Notes: generated by a model not told the origin, from the sequence alone. A DNA stretch of 64,000 nucleotides from Leptolyngbya subtilissima AS-A7 (GCF_039962255.1 NZ_JAMPKY010000001.1:806001-870000), one strand, 5' to 3'. Positions 16,310-25,803 are shown, counted from the first letter of the stretch. A program made the numbers and translations.

Positions 16310-18034
16310 CTATACTCCCACGTACTGAATGTAAGCTAAAACGTAAAAAGGAGGCATAATATCAATGGCTGTAGGAGAGGTGCTTCCCACAGTGGTCGCA
16401 CTAGCGGTATGTGTGTGCGTCCCAGCAGTGTGCGTGTCTGGAGGTGGGGTTGTCCAGTCACTAAAGAATTGAGGGCGTTGAGTACTGCCACTAACTCCTT
16501 GTGGTGTAAACAATGGTTTTTCATATTTATGAGAATGTTCTCCAGCTGAGTTAACTGTTATCTCATGGGTATGAGATGGTATGTTGCTAGTTGCTAGCGT
16601 TACTCCTATGTTTCCACCTGTTGTCCCTACTGTATAACTTGCAGAATTGCCCAGAATAAACTTGCCACTCAAATTAGGCGTTCCACTGTCGCCATTGCAA
16701 AGCGCCCAACCTGTAGGAACATTGTTAGCATTACCACCCCACATAACTATCATTCCTTTCACTATTGCTCCGACACCTTCAAAAGCTGTTGCTGTAATCT
16801 TGCCTGCGATCGCAGCATTTCCAATTACATCTAAAGCTGAAGATAGCGCCCAGTAGCTTGTTGTGAGTACTGCATCGCCTTTATCAAAAGCTTTAAACAA
16901 TTCTCGTGCACTATCTTTTTTGCCTTTCACAAATGCCAATGCATATGAAACGCTACCAATAAACTCATTACCTAATGGATTACTTGCACCAATGAACGCA
17001 AGCAATTCTTTAGCTCTTGAGCTTGTTTGAAGAACAGGTTTCACTCCACCACTACTGGCAACTACCACCACATCCCCATCAGAAGCGTTGCCTACCAAAT
17101 TTGCCCAAGTTTCCCACAATGTTTGGCTTGACCAAACATTGTGGGAAAGCTCCCCCGTTCTAACACTTCCATCCGGCTTTAAAATAACGGTATTAATACC
17201 GTCTCCATTAGCTAGCTGGTGGATGGAAATATTTTTAACTTTTAAAGAAGTTTTGTTATTTGCAGAAGCAGCATTTGATGAACCAGTTACTTCGATGGTA
17301 TAGTCCTGCACTCCGATAGAAAGAGAGCCTGCGATCGCCGTATTTCCATTCAACGTGCTAGTACCTGCAACGGTCAGATTACCGTCGGTACCTGTGGTAG
17401 AAAGGAAGCCTGCGATCTGAGTATTTCCATTTACAGATAGCTTGTCAGTTGGAGTTGCCGTGCCAATCCCTACATTACCGTCAGAGGTAATAATCATACG
17501 ATTTTCCAAACTGCCGCTTATGGCGGTTTGGAACCGCAAGTCGCCGGCGTTGTAGCTACCACCTGGGCGAGAAGCGATCGCAGCGGCAAGCTTACTATTA
17601 TCTGCGGGCCCGTTTTTCCAAACAATACGGCTCTCCTGTGTTGCACCAGTCCCGTTATTAAAAAGTGAGAGGAAATTAGTTTTTTGGTCATCTCCTCCTG
17701 TTATCTGAATCTCCAATTTTTCTGTTGGAGTTGTTGTGCCAATTCCCAGTTTGTTGTCACCTGTAACGGAGAGATTACCTGCGATCGTGACGGCTCCTTG
17801 TACTTTTAGCTGCTCGGTGCCAGGGGCGGTACCAATGCCAACCTTATCGTTAATGGTGAGGGCGGCTTCGATGGTGAGAGGACCCTGAATCTTATCTGTT
17901 CCCTTGCGGTTTACCTTATCTGTATCGAGCCGAAGAACCTCATTCATGGCATTGTTCCAGTCTTCAGACCGAATGATATCACCAGGTTTTTTGTCGGTAT
18001 GAGTGAAGGGAGAATTGCCGTTTGTCTCGGTCAT
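16310..18034 (-). CDS. CIS tail fibre with tail-collar domain
   Basis: A 574-aa receptor-binding fibre. After an N-terminal attachment region, motifs of the type VGIGTxxPTxKLxVxG repeat (about residues 65-210), as in trimeric fibre shafts. A non-repetitive region follows (about 300-410), and then a phage tail-collar domain (MIVMWGG, PTGWALCNGDSGTPNLSGKFILG, NIPSHTH and the terminal MPPFYVLAYIQ). This domain is typical of phage and tailocin fibres that bind cell surfaces. The coding sequence contains a long perfect inverted repeat, listed separately. It is the only obvious fibre in the cluster. Confidence 0.85.
   Translation of the reverse strand: MTETNGNSPFTHTDKKPGDIIRSEDWNNAMNEVLRLDTDKVNRKGTDKIQGPLTIEAALTINDKVGIGTAPGTEQLKVQGAVTIAGNLSVTGDNKLGIGTTTPTEKLEIQITGGDDQKTNFLSLFNNGTGATQESRIVWKNGPADNSKLAAAIASRPGGSYNAGDLRFQTAISGSLENRMIITSDGNVGIGTATPTDKLSVNGNTQIAGFLSTTGTDGNLTVAGTSTLNGNTAIAGSLSIGVQDYTIEVTGSSNAASANNKTSLKVKNISIHQLANGDGINTVILKPDGSVRTGELSHNVWSSQTLWETWANLVGNASDGDVVVVASSGGVKPVLQTSSRAKELLAFIGASNPLGNEFIGSVSYALAFVKGKKDSARELFKAFDKGDAVLTTSYWALSSALDVIGNAAIAGKITATAFEGVGAIVKGMIVMWGGNANNVPTGWALCNGDSGTPNLSGKFILGNSASYTVGTTGGNIGVTLATSNIPSHTHEITVNSAGEHSHKYEKPLFTPQGVSGSTQRPQFFSDWTTPPPDTHTAGTHTHTASATTVGSTSPTAIDIMPPFYVLAYIQYVGV
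17110..17148. repeat. 17-bp perfect inverted repeat inside the fibre gene
   Basis: Two 17-bp arms (17110-17126 and 17132-17148), starting TTTCCCACAATG on the left, are exact reverse complements around a 5-nt centre. The stem is unusually long and perfect for coding DNA; it encodes the segment around SHNVWSSQTLWET. Confidence 0.9.
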
Positions 18035-18132
18035 AGGTTAGGCTCCAGAAGGGCTAATTGCGTTGAGGCACAGGTTTTCGTTGGCTTCGCTTTGCTTGTT
18101 CTTTGTTCTGGGTTATTAATGCTTGCTTTAAC

Positions 18133-18657
18133 CTAAAAAATGATTTCCCAAACTAGAGTGAGTTTGAAATCTGGTGTTTTGCTGATAGGCGGAAACACAA
18201 CTCGGTTATACATAACTCCTATGTTTTCGCCAGGTTTAGTAAAGAGACCAGCCTCTTGTAAAACATAGGGCTGATCACTGTTTTTCTTTGGATCTGGCTC
18301 TTGAAAATCTAGGTCAGCGCTTAGTCGAATGCAGCTGCGGCGTTTCTTCTCGCCTGTAGGGTCCTCAATCTCAACTTCTGTAAGGTCTTGGTTGATGTCA
18401 AAATCCTTTAATTTTTTGCGGAAGACTTCGGTTTCTAATGTAGTGTCTTGGTCGGGGTGAACGGGCTTACTTCCGGTGCCTATAGCCAGATAGCTGATCC
18501 GCTCTGTGTTTTTGTCGTGGAACATTTGGGCTACTAACTGCCGCCCGCTAAAAACGATCGCATTATCCGCCGCGATTCCTTCTGTCAGCCGTCCATAGCG
18601 ATCAAACTGTTGGATATGTAGTCGTCCTTTCATCGCTAAACCATCTTCTGAGAACAT
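18133..18657 (-). CDS. Probable fibre-attachment/baseplate protein
   Basis: A 174-aa beta-rich protein. The pattern ISYLAIGTGSKP ... LETEVFRKKL ... LQEAGLFT ... MYNRVVFPPI ... LTLVWEI resembles small phage tail proteins placed before fibre genes in contractile tails, which adapt fibres to the baseplate. It lies between the large 904-aa baseplate gene and the fibre gene, all on the minus strand. No signal peptide. Confidence 0.6.
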   Translation of the reverse strand: MFSEDGLAMKGRLHIQQFDRYGRLTEGIAADNAIVFSGRQLVAQMFHDKNTERISYLAIGTGSKPVHPDQDTTLETEVFRKKLKDFDINQDLTEVEIEDPTGEKKRRSCIRLSADLDFQEPDPKKNSDQPYVLQEAGLFTKPGENIGVMYNRVVFPPISKTPDFKLTLVWEIIF

Positions 18658-18685
18658 AGGAATCTCCTAAATAGCAGTAGGCAAA

Positions 18686-21400
18686 CTAGGCAAAGGTATT
18701 ACCAGAATCGAATTCTGTGTAGTCAAACATACCAGAGAATAGAAGGCGGTCATTCATGGCGTGTTCTAAAGTGGTTGGGGATTGATCAACCTCAGTTTTC
18801 AAGGTTTCGCCCATAGATTGTTCCTCAACAAAGTGGGGAGGGCGATCGCGCGATTGGATTGTTAATTGGTCAAACAACGGATGGGAAGTGCGGTCAGCAG
18901 GAATAACCGTTAACCAAGACCGAACATTGTTGTGCTCTAGAAAGGTAGGGGCCAGGGTAAGCCAATTTTGCAGCCCATGGTGCTCTTGAAAGCTTGTGAT
19001 AAAAGCGGGGCTGGGCCGGGTATTAAGGGCATGAGATTCTTTTAGGATCTTGTGGCCAAGGAGGGAAAGCTGGGTTTGAACAGCGTGATTCTCTCGAAAG
19101 GTTTTGGTGTACGCGATCGCAAAGTGGGTGCCAGCTGCCCGTACCCGGTTGATGATGCTAGGAATCTGACGCCTAGGATGGTCAGTATTGTCGTCGAAGC
19201 GATCGGTAAAGCCCGGAATATCCCAAGGCACATTAACCTGGAAAAATCCAGGAGTCAGTTTGACCTGATCGTAGCCAATGGTGAACCCGTAGTTGCTGCC
19301 CTGCTCGGCAGTCAGGGTTTCGACTGTGCTTTCCTCTTGCTCAAATCGGGAGGAGTCAAACTGCCCCCCATCTAGCCGACCGGGCCATGCTCCTATACGG
19401 GCCGTGATGTACCATTGCGATTCGCCCACAGGTAGCACCAAGGCCGGGAGCGAACTCATGCTGATTCCGTTACGAAAGAGGCGACCATTGGTTAACAGCA
19501 GCAGCCTATCTCCAACTCGCAGCCCATGACCATAGGTGAAGTAGGGCTGGTCGGTAGCGGCATTTACCAGGGTCAACTGGCTGAGGGGGGCCAGGGAAGT
19601 CTCGCGGATAGGGCGCTGGTCCGTGAGTTCCAGGTGAAGGGTAATTGCCGTTGGCTCAACGTTTAGGTTGCTTAGGGTAAACCGATTTGGCAACGATGCC
19701 CCAGACCTCGACAAGTCTGGCACATCCTTAACCAAAGGGGTGAAGGCAATGACTTGTTTAGACTCGAGGGTGGGCTGGTACTCCTGGATGGTGATAGCTT
19801 TGCGGGCTTCCAGAGCAGCCTCGCTGTCGGCAAAGATGCCCAGATTGGCGGCCACAATGTCTAAAATGCCTTGCTGGGTCGAGGCTCCGCGCATTAGTAC
19901 CTGAATCAGATCCCGCAGCCGTTCCCGATAGGGCACATAGCTTTTTTGTAAGGCCGTAGGAAAAGCAGATTCCAGCAGCAGCCGATTCAGCCGTCGTTGG
20001 AGACGAGCGTCTAGAGGTGGTTTGGCTTCGCTGGCTTGGATTAAGTCCTGGGTTTCCAGATCGAGGAGGAGGAGCTTAAAAAAGTTTTTGTTACGTGGAT
20101 AAAGCTCAGCATCAGGCAAAATAACCTGATTTAGAAAAGTTGTTAGCGTTTCACGCACTGACGCTTCGGTGGGAATGCCGCTACAGGAGATTTCGCTGGG
20201 ATAGCTAGCCTCTAGGCATAGACGATTGTGGCGAATGCGATCGCTAGGAGTCGCAGGGGCATAACGGGCCAGTTGGGCTAGGGCATCGGCCTGCAGGGTG
20301 GGGAACTGCCCATCTGGGCCGACGACATGGATTAGCATGGCCTGGGTGGCAGCTTGAAGCAACGCCGTCACCACTACCAGAGACAGACGCATATTGTCGG
20401 GGGCAGGGGTCACGGTGGCCTGGTTTTGGGCAACATCCAGCAGGGGTTGCCAAACCGCAGCATGGGGCAAACTGCTGCTGAGGTCGGGCTGTAGCCGAGT
20501 TACCAGATCGGACAGTTCGTTAGGGGAGAAACCATCCTCTAGCTGTTGCCAAAAAATTTGCTTTTGCAGAGGCAGGGGCAGTTTTTTGCGCAGGTAGCGG
20601 GCGAGGGCTTGGGGCAGGTCATCGGTGGTAAAGGAGAAAGCTGGGTCTTGGGTGAGGCGATCGCGGGCCGTGAACCAGGCCGATTGCAGGGCTTGCCCTA
20701 GGCGCAGATAGTCGAGTCGGTGGTACATGGCTTGGGTAAAGGCACGCTCCGACAGCAGGCGGTTTAGGTCGGCGGTGAAGGCCTCCAGTAGATCGGTGGG
20801 CACCTCGTTGGTTCCGGTATAGCGGTTGAGGGCGACTTGGGTAGCGTCTGAGAGGCGGCTTTGCAGGTATTGCAGCAGCGGATCGCGACCAATCAACAGT
20901 CGGGTTAGTAGATTGGCGGGCTGGAGCCAGGTTGCCGGGGTGATGTGTACTAGGTCGCGGCGATGGGCTGGGTCAACGTCGTAGCGGGCTAGCTGGGTAA
21001 AGTGGTCAGGGGACTGAGTGCGCCCTACGGCTTGTAGGTCATAACCCAGGGCGGTTTGGGGCCGAACAATCGCTGTCACCAACGTTTCCAGTTCTAACAA
21101 ATCCCTGGGTTGAAACTGATTGTTCACCTGCACCAGTTGGGAAGTGCCACCCAGCCGCTCTAGGTATAGGGCAAACAGCCGATCTAGATCACCCTGATGC
21201 GCTGAGTTGGGGCTGTGCGTGCTACTGTTGCTCGCCGTATCGACAAAGCGCGATCGCAGCACCCGAATCAGATCCGTCTCGGCTCCCTCCAGGGCATCTC
21301 CTAGGGCCGCCGCCAGAGTATGCAGCGCGCTCCCTTCTCCGGTGGCGTAGAAGTCGGGGAGACGGCTGAGCAGGCTGAGGGTTTTACCGTTAGGGGGCAT
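18686..21400 (-). CDS. Large baseplate wedge protein (gpI/Cis12-like)
   Basis: A 904-aa protein directly after the gpJ-type gene (3-bp gap). The N-terminus SLLSRLPDFYATGEGSALHT fits the start of phage tail protein I-like wedge subunits. The middle is helical and the last 350 residues are beta-rich, with repeated short turns (HAVQTQLSLLGHKILKESH, HHGLQNWL, EHNNVRSWL). eCIS clusters carry a second large wedge component after the gpJ homologue, and size and order match. It should pair with the J-type protein in forming the baseplate ring. Confidence 0.65.
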   Translation of the reverse strand: MPPNGKTLSLLSRLPDFYATGEGSALHTLAAALGDALEGAETDLIRVLRSRFVDTASNSSTHSPNSAHQGDLDRLFALYLERLGGTSQLVQVNNQFQPRDLLELETLVTAIVRPQTALGYDLQAVGRTQSPDHFTQLARYDVDPAHRRDLVHITPATWLQPANLLTRLLIGRDPLLQYLQSRLSDATQVALNRYTGTNEVPTDLLEAFTADLNRLLSERAFTQAMYHRLDYLRLGQALQSAWFTARDRLTQDPAFSFTTDDLPQALARYLRKKLPLPLQKQIFWQQLEDGFSPNELSDLVTRLQPDLSSSLPHAAVWQPLLDVAQNQATVTPAPDNMRLSLVVVTALLQAATQAMLIHVVGPDGQFPTLQADALAQLARYAPATPSDRIRHNRLCLEASYPSEISCSGIPTEASVRETLTTFLNQVILPDAELYPRNKNFFKLLLLDLETQDLIQASEAKPPLDARLQRRLNRLLLESAFPTALQKSYVPYRERLRDLIQVLMRGASTQQGILDIVAANLGIFADSEAALEARKAITIQEYQPTLESKQVIAFTPLVKDVPDLSRSGASLPNRFTLSNLNVEPTAITLHLELTDQRPIRETSLAPLSQLTLVNAATDQPYFTYGHGLRVGDRLLLLTNGRLFRNGISMSSLPALVLPVGESQWYITARIGAWPGRLDGGQFDSSRFEQEESTVETLTAEQGSNYGFTIGYDQVKLTPGFFQVNVPWDIPGFTDRFDDNTDHPRRQIPSIINRVRAAGTHFAIAYTKTFRENHAVQTQLSLLGHKILKESHALNTRPSPAFITSFQEHHGLQNWLTLAPTFLEHNNVRSWLTVIPADRTSHPLFDQLTIQSRDRPPHFVEEQSMGETLKTEVDQSPTTLEHAMNDRLLFSGMFDYTEFDSGNTFA

Positions 21401-21403
21401 GGG

Positions 21404-23956
21404 TTAGGCGGTGAGTGGAGTGATGGTGATGGGGTCGGGGCTGGGCTGAAGGGTAATAGTAGACAATTGTTCTAGGGAACGGACATGGATAGTGGGCAGA
21501 TGGGTGCGGTTGGTGGCGGATTGGGGGACAACAAACTCCGCCGTTTGCGATCGCCCATCAAGGCTGGTGGCTATAACCGTTAGCCCTGTAATGGTGAATT
21601 CCAGGTTCCGAAACTGACCGCTGCGATCGGGGGTGGCTTCCAGGTGTTGGTGCAGGATTGCCAGGTCTAGATCCTGACCAGGGGGCTGGGCCGGGAAGGT
21701 GGTTACAGCGTTTCTCAGGGTGGCCTTTAAAGCAGCGGTTAGGGTGTCCCGATCACTCACTGGAGCCGCATTCTCGTCATTCCCTGCGCTATCTGTGGCA
21801 TTGAGTGAACCGGTGGATACCTCTGGAGTAGCAGGCTCCTGGGGATTAGATCGAATCCGCACTACCGTTGGCGGCGAGGGAATGTTATCGGCTAGCCATC
21901 GAGTGTTGAGTGCGAGGGCCGTAATGGTGACAGTGATAGCTTCGGTGCGATCGCTAATCAGCAGATGGGAAATCTGTAGCCGTTCATAAGGTTCCACCCG
22001 TATAGCCCGATTCTCAGCGTCCAGCCGATCCGCCACCTGAAAGTCCTGGACTTTGAGTTCTGTCAGAGGTAGAAATTCGTTGGCAACTTCTTGCAGTTTG
22101 TTTAGGGAAAGATTCTGTCGAGGAGGCAAACGATCAAGAAATTGTTGCAGATGTGCTCGTATCTCATCCCATTTCCGCTCCCGCTCGTCGGAGGTGAGTG
22201 GCTTTGGCAACGTCACCCGCAAGGCTCCTACTAGACCCAGATTTCGGTCATAGATCGCCAGCGGTTCCGCCAGCACAAAGCGCTCCGCAAAGCCGGGGAT
22301 TAGAGCTGTCTCATTCTGTCGCACCAGGGGCGACAGATTTTGGGGGGTGAGGCTCAGGTTATGGAGAAGTGGTCTGACCGAAGCAGGTAGCTCGGCAAGG
22401 AGAGCGGCCTTTACCAGCGGCGTTCCGGGTTGAAGGGTAGCTTGGAACCAGGTCTTGAGGGCTTTGAGTACCGCCTCTTCTACCTCTGAGGTTGTCGCGG
22501 GTTCTCCTTCTGGGGTTGTCGTCTGCTCTCCTTCTGGGGTTGTCGTGGGTTCTGCCTCTGGGGTTGATAACTCAACCCAGAATGCTACCCGCACAGGAGT
22601 ATCCTGGGGCTGGCTCATCACTCGGAAGTCGTTCAGGCGAAACTTGCTGGCTAATAACCCCTGAGTGCTGGGATCAAGGCGCTTGGCACTGCTCAACACG
22701 GGGTCTTGGGGCTGATTGGGGTCTTGGGGTTGATTGGGCCAGTGGGGCACCAGGGCAAACTCTTCCATATTGGCCACTCCCGGCACCGCGAGCATAGCCT
22801 GCACAAGGGGCGGAAACAGCAGCGGTTTGCCCAGGGGCAACCAAGCCAGGTGGGTAGCGATCGCCGTTTTAACCGCCGCCGTCACGGTCTCTGGATCAGC
22901 CGTGGCCTCCACTTCAACCAGCACCGTGCCGTCTAGCCTCGCCAGTTCCGCACCGTGCAGCCGCACATACACCCCCGCCGCCCGCACCTCATCGACCTTC
23001 TGTCGCAACGTGGCGACCCGACTCAGTTGGCGTTGCCACTCTGCGGGATCAAGGGTTGAGGGCGGAGGTTCTACACGCTGGCCAGGGACGCTGGTGGAGG
23101 TCGAATTGTTGGGCAACAGGGGCTGGGGCAGCCAGCCGTGGGGGGGCATAGTTTCCAGATCGCGATCGTCGATGTAGATATCCAGCACGCCGTAGGTTTG
23201 TCTTGTCTCTTCAGTCGCCGTCGCATTTTGACCAGGGCCAATAGATCTACGAGGGCTCGTCTCCACGGCTCCCGGCTCCACCACCTTCACCTCGCGCACT
23301 CCTGGCATACTCAGCAGGGCCGTTTCAATAGCCGTGAGGGAAGCTTTGCCGGAGGCCAGGAGGGCGCTTTTGGCTCGCTGGCGCAATTCGTTATCGGTTT
23401 CCAGGCGCTTGCCCAAAAACTGGGTGGCTTCATCGTTGCGAACGGCTTTTACCCCCGCCACGGGTAGGGGCATCACCGTGATGCTATTGGCCGCCACCAC
23501 CTGGTCTTCCCCCCGCTCCACTGCCTGCACTTTCACAGTGATTTCGGTGTCGGTAGCAGGGAATAGCTTGGTTTCGATGGTTGCGTAGGATATGCGGGGG
23601 GTGCGATCGCTGTCCTCCGTTGTCACCAACGTACTGATGGGGATCTCGATATCCTCTTGGCCGACATCTCGCATAAAGGTGACGACACCCTCGGCATAGT
23701 CAGGCAGGCCCCGCCGAATACCCAAAATCGCCGCCACCATCTCCAGCTGTAGGCCACTGGCCGTATCAATAAAGGCGGAATGGTAGACCTGATCCATCTG
23801 CTCGTAGAGCAGCGCCATTTCGTAGGCAAAGGATTCGTAAAGGGTACGAACGACGCTGCCCACGGTTAGATCGACACCCTCTGCCCGGAGGCGAGTTTGG
23901 GTAGACTTTACCAACTCATCATAGATAGCCTCGAAGGGCTTGGGGGCAAAGCTCAT
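21404..23956 (-). CDS. Baseplate J/gp47-like wedge protein
   Basis: An 850-aa core baseplate component of contractile tails. The N-terminal 260 residues carry the baseplate J signature: GSVVRTLYESFAYEMALLYEQ, IDTASGLQLEMVAAILGIRR, the beta domain, and RLETDNELRQRAKSALLASG ... ALLSMPGVREVKVVEPG. The middle holds two short tandem repeat tracts, an 8-aa Thr/Pro/Glu unit repeated three times and QPQDPN/QPQDP twice, which probably form linkers. The C-terminal half is longer than in phage gpJ. It lies 6 bp after the gp25-like gene. Confidence 0.85.
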   Translation of the reverse strand: MSFAPKPFEAIYDELVKSTQTRLRAEGVDLTVGSVVRTLYESFAYEMALLYEQMDQVYHSAFIDTASGLQLEMVAAILGIRRGLPDYAEGVVTFMRDVGQEDIEIPISTLVTTEDSDRTPRISYATIETKLFPATDTEITVKVQAVERGEDQVVAANSITVMPLPVAGVKAVRNDEATQFLGKRLETDNELRQRAKSALLASGKASLTAIETALLSMPGVREVKVVEPGAVETSPRRSIGPGQNATATEETRQTYGVLDIYIDDRDLETMPPHGWLPQPLLPNNSTSTSVPGQRVEPPPSTLDPAEWQRQLSRVATLRQKVDEVRAAGVYVRLHGAELARLDGTVLVEVEATADPETVTAAVKTAIATHLAWLPLGKPLLFPPLVQAMLAVPGVANMEEFALVPHWPNQPQDPNQPQDPVLSSAKRLDPSTQGLLASKFRLNDFRVMSQPQDTPVRVAFWVELSTPEAEPTTTPEGEQTTTPEGEPATTSEVEEAVLKALKTWFQATLQPGTPLVKAALLAELPASVRPLLHNLSLTPQNLSPLVRQNETALIPGFAERFVLAEPLAIYDRNLGLVGALRVTLPKPLTSDERERKWDEIRAHLQQFLDRLPPRQNLSLNKLQEVANEFLPLTELKVQDFQVADRLDAENRAIRVEPYERLQISHLLISDRTEAITVTITALALNTRWLADNIPSPPTVVRIRSNPQEPATPEVSTGSLNATDSAGNDENAAPVSDRDTLTAALKATLRNAVTTFPAQPPGQDLDLAILHQHLEATPDRSGQFRNLEFTITGLTVIATSLDGRSQTAEFVVPQSATNRTHLPTIHVRSLEQLSTITLQPSPDPITITPLTA
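22488..22559. repeat. Three tandem 24-bp units in the baseplate gene
   Basis: Units at 22488-22511, 22512-22535 and 22536-22559 differ at a few positions and encode three copies of an 8-aa Thr/Pro/Glu-rich linker. A second, two-copy tract of 18 bp lies near 22701-22737 (QPQDPN). Confidence 0.8.
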
Positions 23957-23962
23957 GGGGCC

Positions 23963-24403
23963 TCACAGGGTCAGGGTTAGATCTAGGACGAGCGCCGCCA
24001 GATCGTCCACCGGGCGCAGACTCACCTGGGCGACAAGGGTACTGCGGCCCTCGCGATCGAGCTGAGAGGTGACAAAGACAACTTCTAGCACTTGGGCAAT
24101 GCGCCCCTCCTGGGCAAGGCACTGGCGAATATAGAGTTCTGCCAACCGTCGGGTGCGATCGTTGTTCAGTTCTCCTACCAGCTCATGGAGCCGCGAACCA
24201 TAGTCGGGGTGGCCCAGCTCCGCCAGGGTGCCCTGGTGGGTGTGCAGCCGATTGAGAATGGCCTGCACCAAATTGGCGCGATCGCTGACCGTGTTGAACA
24301 AACTGCGCGGATTGACGGCGAGATCAACGGCATCGCGGGTGGCTCGGTTGACGTTGTCGAGCGGGGGTTGACGCTGATGGGTGAGCTGGAGATCGCTGGG
24401 CAT
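23963..24403 (-). CDS. gp25/gpW-like baseplate wedge protein
   Basis: A 146-aa protein of the gp25 lysozyme-like wedge family, which joins the baseplate to the first sheath ring. The C-terminal 115 residues read SLFNTVSDRANLVQAILNRL, TLAELGHPDYGSRLHELVGE and a final beta strand, as in the family. The frame is open back to 24631, but the ATG at 24403 gives the usual size. This start overlaps the end of the preceding spike-like gene by 80 bp. Confidence 0.85.
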   Translation of the reverse strand: MPSDLQLTHQRQPPLDNVNRATRDAVDLAVNPRSLFNTVSDRANLVQAILNRLHTHQGTLAELGHPDYGSRLHELVGELNNDRTRRLAELYIRQCLAQEGRIAQVLEVVFVTSQLDREGRSTLVAQVSLRPVDDLAALVLDLTLTL

Positions 24404-24947
24404 GGGTAGGTGGGGAAGGTAGAGGGACAGGGGTTGGGAACGGATGGAGGTGGCCGGAGAGGGAGATGTCGCCATTGACAGTGAGGCTGCCGTTGATCGT
24501 GACGTGACTGCTGGGGCCGGGGGTAAGGGTGATGGCGCTGCTGTTGAGCTGGATGCTAGCTCCCTCTGGAGTTTGCAGGTGAATGCCCTCAGGGGTGATG
24601 GCAAGGTGGATGACTTCAGGCTGGTCGTCAATGGCGATCGCAGCGGTAATGCGTTGATCGGACACTCTTAGGGCGGGAGTATTCTTGGCCGATAGGGTGA
24701 TACCGGTGTGCTGATCCAGGCGAATTTTGGCGTGGCCAGTTTGGCGGTGCTCTTCAGCGGGGCAATCGCCATCGGTGCCCTGGCACCAGTGACCGTTGTG
24801 GGGCGCTTCCACTGAGCTAGGCATATCGTTGGGGCACAGAAAAATTTCTAGATACAGCGGACTGGCCCGCTTGTTTTCGCGAATGGGCGCTTCAGCGGGG
24901 GTACCCATGTAGGTGTAGTCGCTGTTGGCTCCTTTGATTCTCACCAT
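24324..24947 (-). CDS. Second spike-like beta-helix protein with HxH tip
   Basis: A 207-aa protein. The middle and C-terminal part form short repeating strands (ITPEGIHLQTPEGASIQLN, SHVTINGSLTVNGDISLSG) followed by GHLHPF, an HxH motif of the type that binds iron at the tips of phage spikes such as P2 gpV. The N-terminal part contains several Cys/His (HWCQGTDGDCPAEEH). A Pro/Ser/Arg-rich tail overlaps the start of the gp25-like gene; the tail may be an extension caused by loss of an earlier stop. It follows the gpV-like gene by 4 bp and could be the spike cap, replacing a PAAR protein. Confidence 0.6.
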   Translation of the reverse strand: MVRIKGANSDYTYMGTPAEAPIRENKRASPLYLEIFLCPNDMPSSVEAPHNGHWCQGTDGDCPAEEHRQTGHAKIRLDQHTGITLSAKNTPALRVSDQRITAAIAIDDQPEVIHLAITPEGIHLQTPEGASIQLNSSAITLTPGPSSHVTINGSLTVNGDISLSGHLHPFPTPVPLPSPPTHAQRSPAHPSASTPARQRQPSHPRCR

Positions 24948-24951
24948 TGGT

Positions 24952-25803
24952 CTATCCCACCTTGGTATTACGTGCTTTGGCCTGAATCGAGTTGATTTTT
25001 TCCATCGGCACCATCACCGGGCAGGGGGCACCCAGGTTGCCCACATGGGTGTGGCTAGACAGAATGATGTCGTCGTTGTCGGCGACGGCGTTGCCCGGTG
25101 CCCGCCCCCCCAACTGCACCCCGCCTGTGGTGGCATCGCCAAGTTTGATGCTGCCCATGCTCTTAATGGTGACGTTGCCGCTGGCCGCATCCAGGGTGAT
25201 GCCGCCCCCTTCGATGGTGAATTTGCAGGTGCCGTTGCTGATGGTGATGTTGCCCCCCTTTAGGGCGACTTCGCACTGCTGATTTTTAGCGGTGATGTCT
25301 CCGTCCTTTAGGGTAAGGGTGCACTTCTCGTTGGTGGCCTCCACGGTTTTGTCGGTGACAGTAAGGATAGTTTTTTTGTCTTTGCTGGTCAGGGTTAGGG
25401 TGCCTTCGGCGTCAATTTTGAGGCAGCTTCCGGCCTTGAGGCTGTGTTGCAGCACAAACTCTTTATCCTTGCTCAGAGGCGGCTGATCTTGGTCGTTGTA
25501 GAGTCGACCAATGATGATTGGTGCATTCAGGTCGCCACCGACAAAGGTGATCAGCACCAGGTCATCAACGTTGGGAATGTTGGCTTGGCCGAGGTGGGGG
25601 GTGGCCACGGGCACCTGCCGCAGTTCAAAGTCTTTGCCGTTGGGCTGCTTTTTGTTTTTCAGTTTCACTGAGCATTGGTAATTGTTTTTGTCGTTTTCCG
25701 ACTCATGGGGAAAAATGGCGGTGACAATGCCCAACTCGGTGGTGTAAATGCGGCGCATCTCCTGCTCCGCCACCTTTTTCATAACGCCGACGATAGAGTC
25801 CAT
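24952..25803 (-). CDS. Baseplate spike protein, gpV/VgrG C-terminal-like
   Basis: A protein of 283 aa. An OB-fold domain (about residues 20-120: ELGIVTAIFP, RQVPVATPHLGQANIPNVDDLVLITFVGGDLNAPIIIG) precedes a triple-stranded beta-helix of short repeats (CTLTLKDGDITAKNQQCEVA) and ends with SSHTHVGNLGAPCPV, an HxH iron-binding tip. It is the membrane-piercing needle of a contractile tail. The frame is open to 25836, but the ATG at 25803 overlaps the stop of the hub gene (TGATG), which indicates coupled translation. Hub and spike are separate genes, as in phage P2, rather than one VgrG. Confidence 0.88.
   Translation of the reverse strand: MDSIVGVMKKVAEQEMRRIYTTELGIVTAIFPHESENDKNNYQCSVKLKNKKQPNGKDFELRQVPVATPHLGQANIPNVDDLVLITFVGGDLNAPIIIGRLYNDQDQPPLSKDKEFVLQHSLKAGSCLKIDAEGTLTLTSKDKKTILTVTDKTVEATNEKCTLTLKDGDITAKNQQCEVALKGGNITISNGTCKFTIEGGGITLDAASGNVTIKSMGSIKLGDATTGGVQLGGRAPGNAVADNDDIILSSHTHVGNLGAPCPVMVPMEKINSIQAKARNTKVG

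Noticed and set aside
16310-18034. Diversity-generating retroelement acting on the fibre
   Set aside because: No reverse transcriptase gene and no template/variable repeat pair with A-biased differences was seen.
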